Notes: generated by a model from the sequence alone, not told the origin. Positions 8,763 to 17,477 are shown, counted from the stretch's first letter. The stretch: DNA of 55,653 nt from Alphaproteobacteria bacterium (GCA_021776075.1 JAJFGQ010000024.1:1-55653), one strand, 5' to 3'. Numbers and translations: made by a program.

Positions 8763-9033
8763 TATAGCCGTTCTCATTAAGAAGAAGACATTCTATCTAT
8801 AATCGTCATCCCGTTGGCGCACCCGTAAGGGTGCTGGCACGAACGGGATCCAAAAAAGGACAGCCAGCTTTCTGGCTGACATATATAGTTGTTTTCGTTA
8901 AGAATAGTACAATCGTCATTGCGAGCGCAGCGCAGCAATCCAGTCTTTTATATTCTAACTCTCTAGATTGCTTCGCTGCGCTCGCAATGACGATATATTT
9001 TAAAATGTCTTATTCTTCATGAGAACAACTATA
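8763..9033. mobile_element. Composite MITE-like element (copy B)
   Basis: This covers nearly all of the 310-base gap between the AAA+ gene and the next gene. One TATAG-type left end is at 8763-8790 and a second at 8884-8911. A right end, which ends ...ACTATA, is at 9006-9033. The inner unit (8884-9033, 150 bp) has as cargo an inverted repeat of GTCATTGCGAGCGCAGC type (left arm from about 8913, right arm ending about 8993). The outer stretch contains a different palindrome (CATCCCGTT...AACGGGAT). This looks like one element inserted next to or into another, or a unit that lost its right end. There is no protein-coding content. Confidence 0.7.
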
Positions 9034-9058
9034 AATAAACGGTACTTAGAATCTGTCG

Positions 9059-10438
9059 TCATGCAGAAAGAAGCAGATTTTGCTTTGCCTGCATGTCTTT
9101 CCTAACGGCGCCTTTTTGTTCTTCCAACGGCGTTGTCAGGGCCTTAACCCCGTCTGCGATCATAGTCTGCATTTGATTTTCAAAATTATCTGTTTCCAGA
9201 TCAGCAGCAAGGGCCCGCCTCATATTATCAACCATTCCTTCGTCACGGCTCTGTGCTTTGGCCAGTTTGTTAAAAAGTTTCATACATTTTTCAATACGCC
9301 GTTCTTCGCGCCTCGTTCCCTTTTTAACGGCCTTATAAGCTTGCCGCGTTTCCACAGCCCGCGCTGCCAGTTCAATGTTATCCGCGAATTGAAGCATAGC
9401 CTCCCCGTAGGACACAGGGCGTTTTTTGGCCTCTTTGCGAATATCCCGTACGGTCTTGTTAAATGCCTTGCTCGGTAAATATGTTCTGGACGCAAGATAA
9501 ACAAGAGGAGGGCCAATAAATGCAGGAATCCCAATCAATGCCGCCCCCAGGAAAGATTGGGACGCTAGACCAGCCATAGAGCCGGTAACTGTAGCCAACA
9601 ATACCCCGGTAGCACAGTTCTCACCGGGCCCTCTGCCGATTATAAAATCGTCAGCACTAAACTCTTTCATCTTAATCGTCTTAAAATGTCCAGCCATCGC
9701 TTCATTAAAGTCCTCCGTAAGCTTTTCAATTTTTTGGATGGTGTTATCAATTTTTTGAACAGCCTTACCGGCTTGTGTTTCAAGATCTTTCTGTTTCCGC
9801 ACCAGAGCCGATCTGTTTTTCACGCCCACCACATGGCCTGTGGAATCTGAACCGGATAAAACAGGAAAATTCATCACACCGGGTTTGATTTCGGCCAGAT
9901 CCACAACAGGATCAAGCGTAACCAATTTGACATCCTTTGTCTTTTTCGCCGTTTCAAAAGCACCCGGCGCATATTGTCCGGGAACAACAGGACGGCCCTG
10001 CGATGCCGGAACAGGTAAACCCTGCCGGTTAAACGGAATTCCTTCTTCCTCTGCAAAAATATGGTAATGCGTACCGTCTATATCTTGTATAGCCTCTTCA
10101 AACGGCAGGTGCTTCAAATTAACCTCCCCCTGCTCAAAAGAAGCACAGGCATGAAGCGCATCCAGAAAGCAAACACGGGAAAGAACCGGTTTGGCTTCTT
10201 CCCGCGCCTCGGAAAAGACATTTTTCCCTTGTTCATTGACGTACAACCCCGGTGCCTGAGCACGCATTTCCACCGTCCAGAAATTCGTTCCCGGTTCGCG
10301 GTATGCCTCCCGCCAATGTGTTGCCCCGTCCTTCTTTTGAAAACGGCGCGTCTTAAACTCATCACCTTTGAGAGCGGGAATGGAACGCACAAGTTGTTGC
10401 AGAGCCGGATCAAGTGTCGATGTATAAAGCTTTGTCAT
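9059..10438 (-). CDS. Hypothetical membrane protein, paralogue of the upstream gene
   Basis: A 459-aa protein without recognised family. Residues 1-175 align by eye with residues about 58-240 of the product of the gene immediately upstream. Shared blocks are LYT(S/E), the (V)CFLDALH(A/N)CA motif, and FNRQGLPVPA followed by a KTKD(V/I) block. Then come a predicted coiled coil (about 205-245), a long hydrophobic hairpin (about 275-325, likely two membrane segments) and a basic helical C-terminal half. There is no signal peptide. The start ATG at 10438 is three bases after the stop of the upstream gene, with GTGGGG inside that gene's end as ribosome-binding site, so the two are translationally coupled. 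Function unknown; a membrane-inserted or exported role is only a guess. Confidence 0.75.
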   Translation of the reverse strand: MTKLYTSTLDPALQQLVRSIPALKGDEFKTRRFQKKDGATHWREAYREPGTNFWTVEMRAQAPGLYVNEQGKNVFSEAREEAKPVLSRVCFLDALHACASFEQGEVNLKHLPFEEAIQDIDGTHYHIFAEEEGIPFNRQGLPVPASQGRPVVPGQYAPGAFETAKKTKDVKLVTLDPVVDLAEIKPGVMNFPVLSGSDSTGHVVGVKNRSALVRKQKDLETQAGKAVQKIDNTIQKIEKLTEDFNEAMAGHFKTIKMKEFSADDFIIGRGPGENCATGVLLATVTGSMAGLASQSFLGAALIGIPAFIGPPLVYLASRTYLPSKAFNKTVRDIRKEAKKRPVSYGEAMLQFADNIELAARAVETRQAYKAVKKGTRREERRIEKCMKLFNKLAKAQSRDEGMVDNMRRALAADLETDNFENQMQTMIADGVKALTTPLEEQKGAVRKDMQAKQNLLLSA

Positions 10439-10441
10439 GAC

Positions 10442-12196
10442 TTACCCCACCTTTGGTGAAGGCAGGGCTTTCGGAGACTGTGGCTCCCCCTGCGTAAGTT
10501 GTTTTCTGAAATCAGCCTCAACGGCATCTTCATTCTCCTTCCATAAATCACGCAATTTCTTGCATTTTTTATCAAAAGCATCTGTGAGGGTATGACGAGC
10601 ATGGGCTATACCGTTTTCCTGTTCTAATACAGTTTTCACCGCACGCCCCATTTCCTGCCCCATATCCTTATCTTTCGCTATTCCAAATGTCTTTTTCAGA
10701 TAATGCTTTACGCGAAATTTGGCGTAGGAAGAGCCTGTTTCTTCCATTTTTTCATGGGCCTGTTGCGCCCGCAAAAGGGGTAACCCCACTTCAAAACTAT
10801 TCCCCAGACGTTTCATTTCTGTTTTATACGCCCCATCGGGAAGACGAGCCGTTTTCAGCTTAAAATTCAGCAAGGATTTCATGGTACTGTAGCTTGTGGA
10901 GAGGCTGTGTGAAATCCGGGACGCAACTTTAGCAATCCCCGCCCCGGCATGCTGCAACACAGGCGTTGTATGCCAAAGCGTATAAAATGTAACGGGTAGT
11001 GCCCCTCCGCTCCCTAAAACAACGGCCGTTTCTGCCCCCGTCAAGCCAGAAAAACCGGGAACACCTGCTGCGTTCAGAGTTATATAAACCACCCCTGTTC
11101 CCATAGCCGAGAGCAGCCCATTTGCAACACCCTGATTGAATACGGCATTCTCTAAATTAAAATGTCTATGACGATCCAACTGATTATCCCGCCACCGGAT
11201 TACATCATCCTGATTCTTGTCGTGGTCACGTTTGTAATTTGCTACTTTGTTGAAGCTTTCATCCAGTTTCATCGCCGCATCCACGACATTATCGAACTGT
11301 CTGGAAAATTGATCAACTTTACGGCTAAGCGCCTGATCCTTTTTCGCAAGGGCGGTTGATTCCGTACGTTCGACCCTTACCGTTTCCGCTTTTTGATCCA
11401 GCCCGTCTATAAAGGTGGATAATGACGCCTCATCAAGCCCGCCTGATAAAGACACACCCTTCTTTTTGAATGAATCAGGTGCTAACAACGCAATGTCCTT
11501 TGTTTTGCGGGCATTTTCATAGGATTTCTCAGGGTGAGAACCATCCAGCAACACTTCGCCATGCGCCGCCGGAACAGGAAGACCCTGCCGATTAAAAGAC
11601 TGCCCTTCCGTCTCGGCAAAATCACGGTAATGCGGCACGTCCGGTTCGTAGGTTGTTATATCAACCGCACCGGGGTTCAGACTTGCCTCTCCGGTTTCAA
11701 ATACGGCACAATTATGCAGAGCATCCAAAAAGCAAAGATCGCTTCGTACCGTACGTTTTTGGATATCTATATCGTCATATAAAGCCTGATTGTGAAATGC
11801 CGGCTTTGTCGCATATTCCACAACTTTCCAGCTATGGGTTTCCGGTTGCCGTGAGGCTTTCCGCCAACGTATCTCATATTCCGATCCGCCTGCTTTTAAA
11901 GGAAAAACCTGAAAACCTTCTGTCCGGAAACTATCGCCGCCCTTTGAGGCCGGGATAGCCCATACCATTTTTTTCATCTCCGGATCTTTGATAGATTCCG
12001 TATAAAGACGCTGCGACGCCAGCTTATTTTTCTCTTTATTTTTGTCGAAGAAAGCCAATTTTTCACCGTAAAATGCAATTGCTCTAAAAATGGATATTGT
12101 CTTATAGCAAATAACAATCAAAAAATCAAACTTTATGGCAAATTTATAAAGGTTATAAGAACTATGTATTTTTGAACCACCAAGACACGAAGGCAC
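10442..12196 (-). CDS. Hypothetical membrane protein, paralogue of the downstream gene
   Basis: The longest frame gives 584 aa, but the start is doubtful. The first ~57 residues have no counterpart in the paralogue, and the ATG at 12196 lies inside an inverted repeat (12177-12246). Homology begins near KLASQRLYTES; an in-frame TTG codon shortly before (about 12060) is an alternative start. The conserved part carries CFLDALHNCA and FNRQGLPVPA, then a coiled-coil region (about 280-345), a hydrophobic Gly/Ala-rich hairpin (about 370-430) and a helical basic tail ending KALPSPKVG. The overall architecture is the same as that of its partner, which argues for tandem duplication followed by divergence. 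No domain is recognised. Confidence 0.7.
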   Translation of the reverse strand: MPSCLGGSKIHSSYNLYKFAIKFDFLIVICYKTISIFRAIAFYGEKLAFFDKNKEKNKLASQRLYTESIKDPEMKKMVWAIPASKGGDSFRTEGFQVFPLKAGGSEYEIRWRKASRQPETHSWKVVEYATKPAFHNQALYDDIDIQKRTVRSDLCFLDALHNCAVFETGEASLNPGAVDITTYEPDVPHYRDFAETEGQSFNRQGLPVPAAHGEVLLDGSHPEKSYENARKTKDIALLAPDSFKKKGVSLSGGLDEASLSTFIDGLDQKAETVRVERTESTALAKKDQALSRKVDQFSRQFDNVVDAAMKLDESFNKVANYKRDHDKNQDDVIRWRDNQLDRHRHFNLENAVFNQGVANGLLSAMGTGVVYITLNAAGVPGFSGLTGAETAVVLGSGGALPVTFYTLWHTTPVLQHAGAGIAKVASRISHSLSTSYSTMKSLLNFKLKTARLPDGAYKTEMKRLGNSFEVGLPLLRAQQAHEKMEETGSSYAKFRVKHYLKKTFGIAKDKDMGQEMGRAVKTVLEQENGIAHARHTLTDAFDKKCKKLRDLWKENEDAVEADFRKQLTQGEPQSPKALPSPKVG

Positions 12197-12246
12197 TAAG
12201 TTTTTTTATTCTTTTGCGCTCCCTTGGTGTCTTTGTGCCTTGGTGG
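12177..12246. repeat. 24-bp inverted repeat (CCACCAAGrCAC type)
   Basis: The left arm at 12177-12200 begins CCACCAAGACACGAAGGCAC. The right arm at 12223-12246 is its near-complete reverse complement (ends GTGCCTTGGTGG). A T-rich 22-base loop separates them. It separates two divergent genes and is likely a dispersed chromosomal repeat or a strong hairpin rather than coding DNA. It undermines the upstream-most start codons predicted for both neighbours. Confidence 0.7.
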
Positions 12247-12292
12247 TAAAATCAATCTTGTGGACACAAACTCTTTTCATCAGGAAGAAAAA

Positions 12293-13201
12293 ATGAACAA
12301 TATCGCAATCGTTATTCATGGCGGCGCCGGGAATTCTCACTTTCAGGATTTAGGCGAAAAAGAGCTCAGAAGACGCGAAGATATTCTCTCCTGCATTATC
12401 AATGAAGCCTACATAATTCTTGAACAAGGCGGGACAGCCCTCAATTCTATTATAAATGCCGTCACAGCACTGGAAAACGAGCCTTGTTTCAACGCGGGAA
12501 AAGGATCGGCCTTAAATGCTAACGGCATTGTAGAAATGGATGCCTCCCTCATGGATGGCATCACAGCCGATGGCGGTGGGGTTAGTAATATTAGAACAGT
12601 AAAAAACCCGCTTCTCGCAGCACAAGCCGTCATGCAGAACTCACCTCACACATTGCTGTGCGGCAAAGGCGCCGATGATTTCGCCGCAAAACAAGGACTG
12701 GATATCGTTGAAAACAGCTATTTTCGTACTGAAGACCGTGTCAAAGAACTGGAAGACATTCTGGGACTCAAAAAATACAATGCCAACCAGGCTCTGGGCA
12801 CCGTCGGTGCCGCTGCGATTGATAAAGATGGCAATATGGCCGCGGCCACATCAACCGGCGGCCTAACCGGTAAAATACCGGGCCGCGTCAGCGACTCTTC
12901 CATCATCGGCGCCGGCACATGGGCGGCAAATGGACTCTGCGCGCTGTCCTGCACCGGCACAGGCGATACCTTTATCCGCAACGCCACGGCACGAGACATC
13001 GCCGCCATGGTGGAATATAAGAACCTTACCCTTGATGAAGCTTTCAAAGACGCCCTGAAAAAGATAAAAGCCGCCGGCGGCTCAGGCGGCCTCATCGGCG
13101 TCGACCGTCATGGAAAAGTCTTTATGGACTTCAACACCACCGGTATGTATCGCGGCTCCAGACAGTCAGGTCAGGACCAGCCCTTCGCCGCTATACTTTA
13201 A
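12293..13201 (+). CDS. Isoaspartyl peptidase / L-asparaginase (Ntn hydrolase)
   Basis: A plant-type asparaginase (IaaA/EcAIII family). These enzymes are made as a precursor that cleaves itself before a threonine, which becomes the catalytic N-terminus of the beta chain. They hydrolyse beta-aspartyl dipeptides and L-asparagine. The length is 302 aa from the ATG at 12293, chosen because AGGAAG (12282-12287) precedes it and homology starts at MNNIAIVIHGGAGN. A longer frame back to 12224 would run through the inverted repeat. The family signature IHGGAGN is at residues 8-14, the nucleophile is Thr170 in ALGTVGAAA, and the substrate-site loop STGG follows about 20 residues later. There is no signal peptide, so it is cytoplasmic. 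It is a single gene followed by MITE copy C. Confidence 0.93.
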   Translation: MNNIAIVIHGGAGNSHFQDLGEKELRRREDILSCIINEAYIILEQGGTALNSIINAVTALENEPCFNAGKGSALNANGIVEMDASLMDGITADGGGVSNIRTVKNPLLAAQAVMQNSPHTLLCGKGADDFAAKQGLDIVENSYFRTEDRVKELEDILGLKKYNANQALGTVGAAAIDKDGNMAAATSTGGLTGKIPGRVSDSSIIGAGTWAANGLCALSCTGTGDTFIRNATARDIAAMVEYKNLTLDEAFKDALKKIKAAGGSGGLIGVDRHGKVFMDFNTTGMYRGSRQSGQDQPFAAIL

Positions 13202-13216
13202 AGCCATTCCCATTGA

Positions 13217-13390
13217 TATAGTCGTTCTCGTTAAAAATAAGACATTGTCATGCCCGCTTTATGCGGGCATCCGGAAAAATAATGTGCGCCGCTGTGCTAT
13301 GCTTATAACCAGACCCCCGCCGGTCTTATCCTGCTATCGCAGGATCGCGGGGGTGACGATAGTGTCTTATTCTTAATCGAAATTACTATA
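13217..13390. mobile_element. MITE-like element, copy C (174 bp)
   Basis: Same length and core as the copy at 1281-1454. The left end 13217-13244 and right end 13363-13390 are 28-base inverted repeats with several mismatches (TATAGTCGTTCTC against ...AAATTACTATA). The interior shares the CATGCCCGC/GCGGGCAT stem, the CCAGACCCCCGCCGGTC block and the CTGCTATCGCAG stem with copy A almost base for base. It begins 15 bases after the stop of the asparaginase gene. It is a non-autonomous element with no coding capacity. Confidence 0.85.
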
Positions 13391-13448
13391 ATTGGATGGT
13401 TTGCAGGAGGGATAAAAAGATGAGATGTGTTTTTTGGAGGAGCGACTT

Positions 13449-13754
13449 ATGCATAGCATAATGAGTGACGAAAAAAGAGACAGATCGCTTTTAGGGCCTT
13501 GTCCTTTGGATGGCGCGTTAAAAGCCGTTCGGATACCCGTATATGAGGCGTTGCGGTGGGATAACACCGCAACGCCTCATATACGGGCACAGATCGCTGC
13601 GCTGCGACTTTTTCAACAGTCACAAACCGTCCGATTATTGATGGGAATGGCTTTAACCCGCTTTTTTTGTCTCGACTTTTTTCTCCGGCGCATCATTGGC
13701 AACAGGAGCAACACCGTCTTTCGCTGCATCCAATCCTACCAACATCGCATCTGA
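13449..13754 (+). CDS. Doubtful small ORF between MITE copy C and recA
   Basis: A 101-aa frame starting at the ATG at 13449, with an excellent ribosome-binding site (GGAGGAG, 13436-13442, six bases upstream). A separate 13-codon frame starts at 13420, also with a good site (GGAGG, 13406-13410). It ends at 13461, overlapping the start of the larger one, as in leader-peptide coupling. Against it: the frame runs through a perfect 23-bp hairpin at 13536-13587, and its 3' third is antisense to the recA C-terminus. No family is recognised. It may be a gene remnant whose 5' signals survive. Confidence 0.25.
   Translation: MHSIMSDEKRDRSLLGPCPLDGALKAVRIPVYEALRWDNTATPHIRAQIAALRLFQQSQTVRLLMGMALTRFFCLDFFLRRIIGNRSNTVFRCIQSYQHRI
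13536..13587. repeat. Perfect 23-bp stem hairpin downstream of recA
   Basis: CCCGTATATGAGGCGTTGCG and three further bases (13536-13558) are exactly complementary to 13565-13587, with a six-base loop, GGATAA. It lies 66 bases beyond the recA stop. There is no T run on either side, so it is not a standard intrinsic terminator. A perfect 23-bp stem is unlikely by chance and suggests a recent palindromic insertion or a selected structure. Confidence 0.85.
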
Positions 13755-14795
13755 GACCAGTCCAGCATTCGCACGAATCTGATCTTCCAGTTTTGCGGCA
13801 ACTTCCGGATTTTCTTTCATGAACGTTTTTGCATTCTCCCGACCCTGCCCTATACGCTGTCCGTCATAGGAAAACCATGAGCCTGCCTTTTCAACAAATT
13901 CACCCTGCACACCAAGGTCAATTAATTCACCCATCTTGGAAATACCCTTACCATACATGATGTCAAATTCCACCTGCCGGAAAGGCGGTGCCATTTTGTT
14001 TTTCACCACTTTGACGCGGGTCTGGTTACCAACAACCTCATCGCGATCCTTGATGGCACCAATCCGACGAATATCAAGGCGCACAGAAGCGTAAAATTTT
14101 AAGGCATTCCCCCCCGTCGTTGTCTCCGGTGAACCAAACATCACACCGATTTTCATACGAATCTGGTTGATGAAAATAACAATCGTCCGGGAACGTGAAA
14201 TAGAACCGGTCAGCTTCCGCAACGCCTGAGACATCAAACGCGCCTGCAGCCCCATATGGGAATCGCCCATCTCCCCTTCCAGTTCAGCACGCGGCACCAA
14301 AGCCGCCACAGAATCAATAACAAGAACATCAATCGCACCAGACCGCACCAACGTATCCACAATTTCCAGCGCCTGCTCTCCCGCATCCGGCTGCGAAATC
14401 AGAAGATCCTCTACATTGATCCCCAAATTCTTGGCATAACCGGGGTCCAGCGCATGTTCCGCATCAACAATGGCACAGGTCCCGCCTGCTTTTTGCGCTT
14501 CGGCAATCACATGTAAAGCCAGTGTTGTTTTACCGGAGCTCTCCGGCCCGTAAATCTCAATAATCCGCCCGCGGGGCAAGCCGCCAATGCCAAGACCAAT
14601 ATCCAGCCCCAACGAGCCGGTTGATACAGTCTCCACCTCCATCGGGTTATGATCCCCGCTAAGTTTCATAATAGAGCCTTTTCCAAAGGCCCGTTCAATC
14701 TGATCCAGCGCGGCTTCCAGAGCCTTATCCTTGTCCGATGATGATATTTTATCCATGGTCTCGCCTGTTTTTTCTTTTGATGGTTTAACTGACAT
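13653..14795 (-). CDS. recA: Recombinase A
   Basis: RecA forms filaments on single-stranded DNA, drives strand exchange and stimulates LexA self-cleavage in the SOS response. It has 380 aa. Walker A is GPESSGKTT, Walker B is the [13 protein letters not shown] stretch, and the MAW-like N-terminal helix reads [19 protein letters not shown]. The start ATG at 14795 is chosen because GGGGAG lies seven bases upstream; a longer frame to 14825 lacks such a site. The leader carries a 9-bp hairpin (14849-14872) and an SOS box (14909-14923). It lies downstream of cckA on the same strand but has its own promoter region. The C-terminus has the usual charged tail (KKVETKKAG). Confidence 0.98.
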   Translation of the reverse strand: MSVKPSKEKTGETMDKISSSDKDKALEAALDQIERAFGKGSIMKLSGDHNPMEVETVSTGSLGLDIGLGIGGLPRGRIIEIYGPESSGKTTLALHVIAEAQKAGGTCAIVDAEHALDPGYAKNLGINVEDLLISQPDAGEQALEIVDTLVRSGAIDVLVIDSVAALVPRAELEGEMGDSHMGLQARLMSQALRKLTGSISRSRTIVIFINQIRMKIGVMFGSPETTTGGNALKFYASVRLDIRRIGAIKDRDEVVGNQTRVKVVKNKMAPPFRQVEFDIMYGKGISKMGELIDLGVQGEFVEKAGSWFSYDGQRIGQGRENAKTFMKENPEVAAKLEDQIRANAGLVSDAMLVGLDAAKDGVAPVANDAPEKKVETKKAG

Positions 14796-14848
14796 AATAA
14801 CGCTCCCCTTCTCGCACAGTTTCAACTGTGATGCAATGGTTTCAAAAT

Positions 14849-14872
14849 GAATCAGGAATTAGCTCCTGATTC
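14849..14872 (-). promoter_or_regulatory. Hairpin in the recA leader
   Basis: GAATCAGGA (14849-14857) and TCCTGATTC (14864-14872) form a perfect 9-bp stem with a six-base loop. It lies between the SOS box and the recA start. It could be an mRNA leader structure or the weak terminator of cckA; no T run follows. A possible -10 (TACAGT on the minus strand, about 14880-14875) with TGGACA 16 bases upstream would place the transcript start just before it. Confidence 0.4.
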
Positions 14873-14908
14873 AACTGTACATGATTTGTTCTTATTGTCC
14901 AGAAAAAA

Positions 14909-14923
14909 GAACATCAGGGGAAC
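14909..14923 (-). promoter_or_regulatory. LexA (SOS) box of recA
   Basis: On the minus strand this is GTTC-CCCTGAT-GTTC, an exact match to the alphaproteobacterial LexA operator GTTC-N7-GTTC. It lies 114 bases upstream of the recA start and four bases past the cckA stop. It overlaps the region just upstream of the proposed recA -35 element, so LexA would block recA transcription until DNA damage. Confidence 0.8.
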
Positions 14924-14926
14924 GTT

Positions 14927-17428
14927 TTATTCTTCCAACGCCTCTTTAACCTTGGCAGCAAGCTGTTTAAGCGTAAAGGGCTTGGGCAGGAACCATATAT
15001 TCTCTCCCATATGCTCCTTCAGCTTTTCTTCCGTGTAGCCGGAAATAAAAATAATTTTAAGACCGGGACTATCCTGCCTCATCCGCTGCGCCAAAGTCGG
15101 GCCGTCCATATTCGGCATAATGACGTCAGTAATCAGCAAATCAATATACTTATCTTCCTGCTCTGCCATCACACTCAGGGCATCTTCTCCGCTTTCGGCT
15201 TCCAGCATTTCATAACCCTTATTAAGCAAGGCACGGGAGCTAAACGTCCGCACAGCATCCTCATCTTCAACCAATAGAATACGTGCCGTTCCGGTCAAGT
15301 CACGGGAATCCTCCTCTTCGACTTTTTCCTCATCAACCTCTTCAACTTCCGAATCAGAAAGACACGGCAAATAAATTGTAAAGACTGTGCCCTTGTCCAG
15401 TTCACTATCCACATGCAGATACCCACCGGTCTGACGAATAATACCATGAACGGTTGCCAGCCCCAGCCCGGTGCCCTGCCCCACTTCTTTCGTCGTAAAA
15501 AACGGCTCAAAAATACGATTTAGATTTTCCTGTGAAATACCGCACCCTGTGTCTGAAACCTCAAGAACGATCCATTCACCCGGCGGCATATCATCACCAC
15601 CACGTTCCATAGGGCGCGTATTCTCGTAAGAATATGTTTTGAGCGTCAGGTGCCCTCCGGTTTTCATAGCATCCCGGGCATTCACGGCCAGATTAATAAG
15701 CACTTGCTCCATCTGCCCGACATCAACCCTGACCAGCCCTAAATCCTGACCATGAATAACTTCCAGCTCAATATTGGCACCGATCAAACGGCGTAATAAA
15801 TAGGAGACTTCCGTCAAAATATCCGTTAAATCCTGCACCTTCGGCCTTAAGGTCTGTTGACGGGAGAAAGCCAAAAGCTGCCGCACCAGATTAGCGGCAC
15901 GATTTGCATTTTGCTTGATCTGCATAATGTCGGAAAAAGACGAGTCACCCGGTTTATGCCGCAAGAGCAACAAATCAGAAAACCCGATCATTGCCGTCAA
16001 TAAATTATTGAAATCATGAGCCACGCCACCGGCAAGCTGCCCGATCGCCTGCATTTTCTGGGACTGAACGAACTGCTCTTCGAGCTGCTTTTGTTGTGTT
16101 AAATCAATGCAGTGTAGGACAATGTTATCACTACCCTCCAGCTTACGGGCATAAAGCTGAACGGCGACCTCGCCATCATGCCCTAGCAGCATAATTTCCA
16201 TGGGCGCCTTCATTTGCGTCCCTTTTTCAATCCGCTTCATAGCCCCGAGAACAACATCCCGGTCGTCCTCTGCAATCAACGCCTCAAAATAACGACCCTC
16301 CAGCGTATCAACACTGTAGCCCAGCATTTCTGCCAGAGCCGGATTACAATCATCCAGCGTCCCTTCCGAGTTCAACATCGCAATACCAAGCGGCGCTTCC
16401 TCAAAAAACCGATGAAAACGGTCTTCAGAAGCCTGTAAAGCCTGCCGCATAGCGCGCTCAGCTGTTAAATCATGAACAACACCCCGTGTCCGCACCATGC
16501 CGTCCACTTCATGAACAACGGTCTGACTGATAGACGCCGAAAAGGTCTGCCCTCCTGGCCCCTTCATAACAATCTCAGCCATTTGCTTGGCGCCACCACC
16601 AGCGACAAGATCGTAAGGCTGTGCCTTTTCCGGTATCGCCTCAAAAAATGTGTGCAGACGGCTTGCTGTCAACAATGTCTGAATATCTTCTCCCAGCCAG
16701 CGCGCCAACGTCGCATTCACGAAGACAAAACGCCCCCGCTCATCAACAGAGAAAAAACCCACCGGCGCATTATCGGTAAAATCAATCAGCTTTTCCCGTT
16801 CTTCCCTAATCGCCCGGTCAATCGTACGTTTCTGGGTAATATCATCAATACGCCAGTGAATATGGCCTGCCCAGCCCGCAATAGGTTGAGCCGTCACCTG
16901 ATACCAGGTTTCCCGGTCACTATGCTGGCTGCATAATTCAATGGAATCAGTTAATCCCCGCTGTGCCTGATCGGCCAACAGACGGAAATGCGCCATCGTT
17001 TCACCGTCTTCCTGAAACAAACCGGACAGGCTCGTCAAAGACGGCAATCCTATTTCGGAACAAATTTCCCTGAATTTTTCATTAGCATAGATCGCATCGT
17101 CTGTGCTGTCGGTAATCAGGCGTGCCCCGCGGCTGCCTTCCAGAACCTGCCGTAAAAGCTCTTTTTCTTTTTCCCGGGCACTCCGAATATCAAAAACCCG
17201 TTGCACCAAAACGGAAATAGCGGCGGCGGCAACAAAGGCAATGCCGGCAGCAATGACGGCATCCCTCTGGATATTCATGACAATCGCCGCCACTGTACAC
17301 ATCATCAAGTACAGAATAATCAAACTAATCGCCAGAACAACGCGCCAGCGTGAAAGAGGGGGCTCTTCCTGCTCCTCCTGCGCTGTTCTGTGGTGTTTGG
17401 CAATAAAGGCGGAATGGTCGATATTCAT
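14927..17428 (-). CDS. cckA: Hybrid sensor histidine kinase CckA
   Basis: CckA is the bifunctional kinase/phosphatase that, through ChpT, sets phosphorylation of the cell-cycle and motility regulator CtrA. It has 833 aa. Two membrane segments lie at about 28-75, followed by a PAS series (about 95-440). The H-box has His471 in VAHDFNNLLTAMIGFSDLLL, characteristic of CckA. The ATPase domain has N (NLAVNARDAM), G1 (VSDTGCGI), F and G2 (GTGLGLATVHGI) boxes, followed by an acidic linker. The C-terminal receiver has phospho-acceptor Asp768 in ITDVIMPNMDGP and the KPF switch near the end. Start: ATG at 17428, with a weak ribosome-binding site. chpT and ctrA are not in the window. Its place beside flagellar genes fits control of motility through CtrA. 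Confidence 0.95.
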   Translation of the reverse strand: MNIDHSAFIAKHHRTAQEEQEEPPLSRWRVVLAISLIILYLMMCTVAAIVMNIQRDAVIAAGIAFVAAAAISVLVQRVFDIRSAREKEKELLRQVLEGSRGARLITDSTDDAIYANEKFREICSEIGLPSLTSLSGLFQEDGETMAHFRLLADQAQRGLTDSIELCSQHSDRETWYQVTAQPIAGWAGHIHWRIDDITQKRTIDRAIREEREKLIDFTDNAPVGFFSVDERGRFVFVNATLARWLGEDIQTLLTASRLHTFFEAIPEKAQPYDLVAGGGAKQMAEIVMKGPGGQTFSASISQTVVHEVDGMVRTRGVVHDLTAERAMRQALQASEDRFHRFFEEAPLGIAMLNSEGTLDDCNPALAEMLGYSVDTLEGRYFEALIAEDDRDVVLGAMKRIEKGTQMKAPMEIMLLGHDGEVAVQLYARKLEGSDNIVLHCIDLTQQKQLEEQFVQSQKMQAIGQLAGGVAHDFNNLLTAMIGFSDLLLLRHKPGDSSFSDIMQIKQNANRAANLVRQLLAFSRQQTLRPKVQDLTDILTEVSYLLRRLIGANIELEVIHGQDLGLVRVDVGQMEQVLINLAVNARDAMKTGGHLTLKTYSYENTRPMERGGDDMPPGEWIVLEVSDTGCGISQENLNRIFEPFFTTKEVGQGTGLGLATVHGIIRQTGGYLHVDSELDKGTVFTIYLPCLSDSEVEEVDEEKVEEEDSRDLTGTARILLVEDEDAVRTFSSRALLNKGYEMLEAESGEDALSVMAEQEDKYIDLLITDVIMPNMDGPTLAQRMRQDSPGLKIIFISGYTEEKLKEHMGENIWFLPKPFTLKQLAAKVKEALEE

Positions 17429-17477
17429 CCCTGAAATTTACCACAGAGGAGACAAAGAGCACAGAAGAATTAGAGGA

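Noticed and set aside
8831-9022. A 63-codon frame in the gap after the Clp-like gene
   Set aside because: It lies entirely inside palindromic repeat DNA (VIASAAQQSS-type translation of the GTCATTGCGAG repeat).
17429-17477. Possible regulatory element between flhB and cckA
   Set aside because: The 49 bases contain a CACAGAGGAGACAAAGAG stretch that looks like repeat debris; no promoter or terminator signal is convincing.
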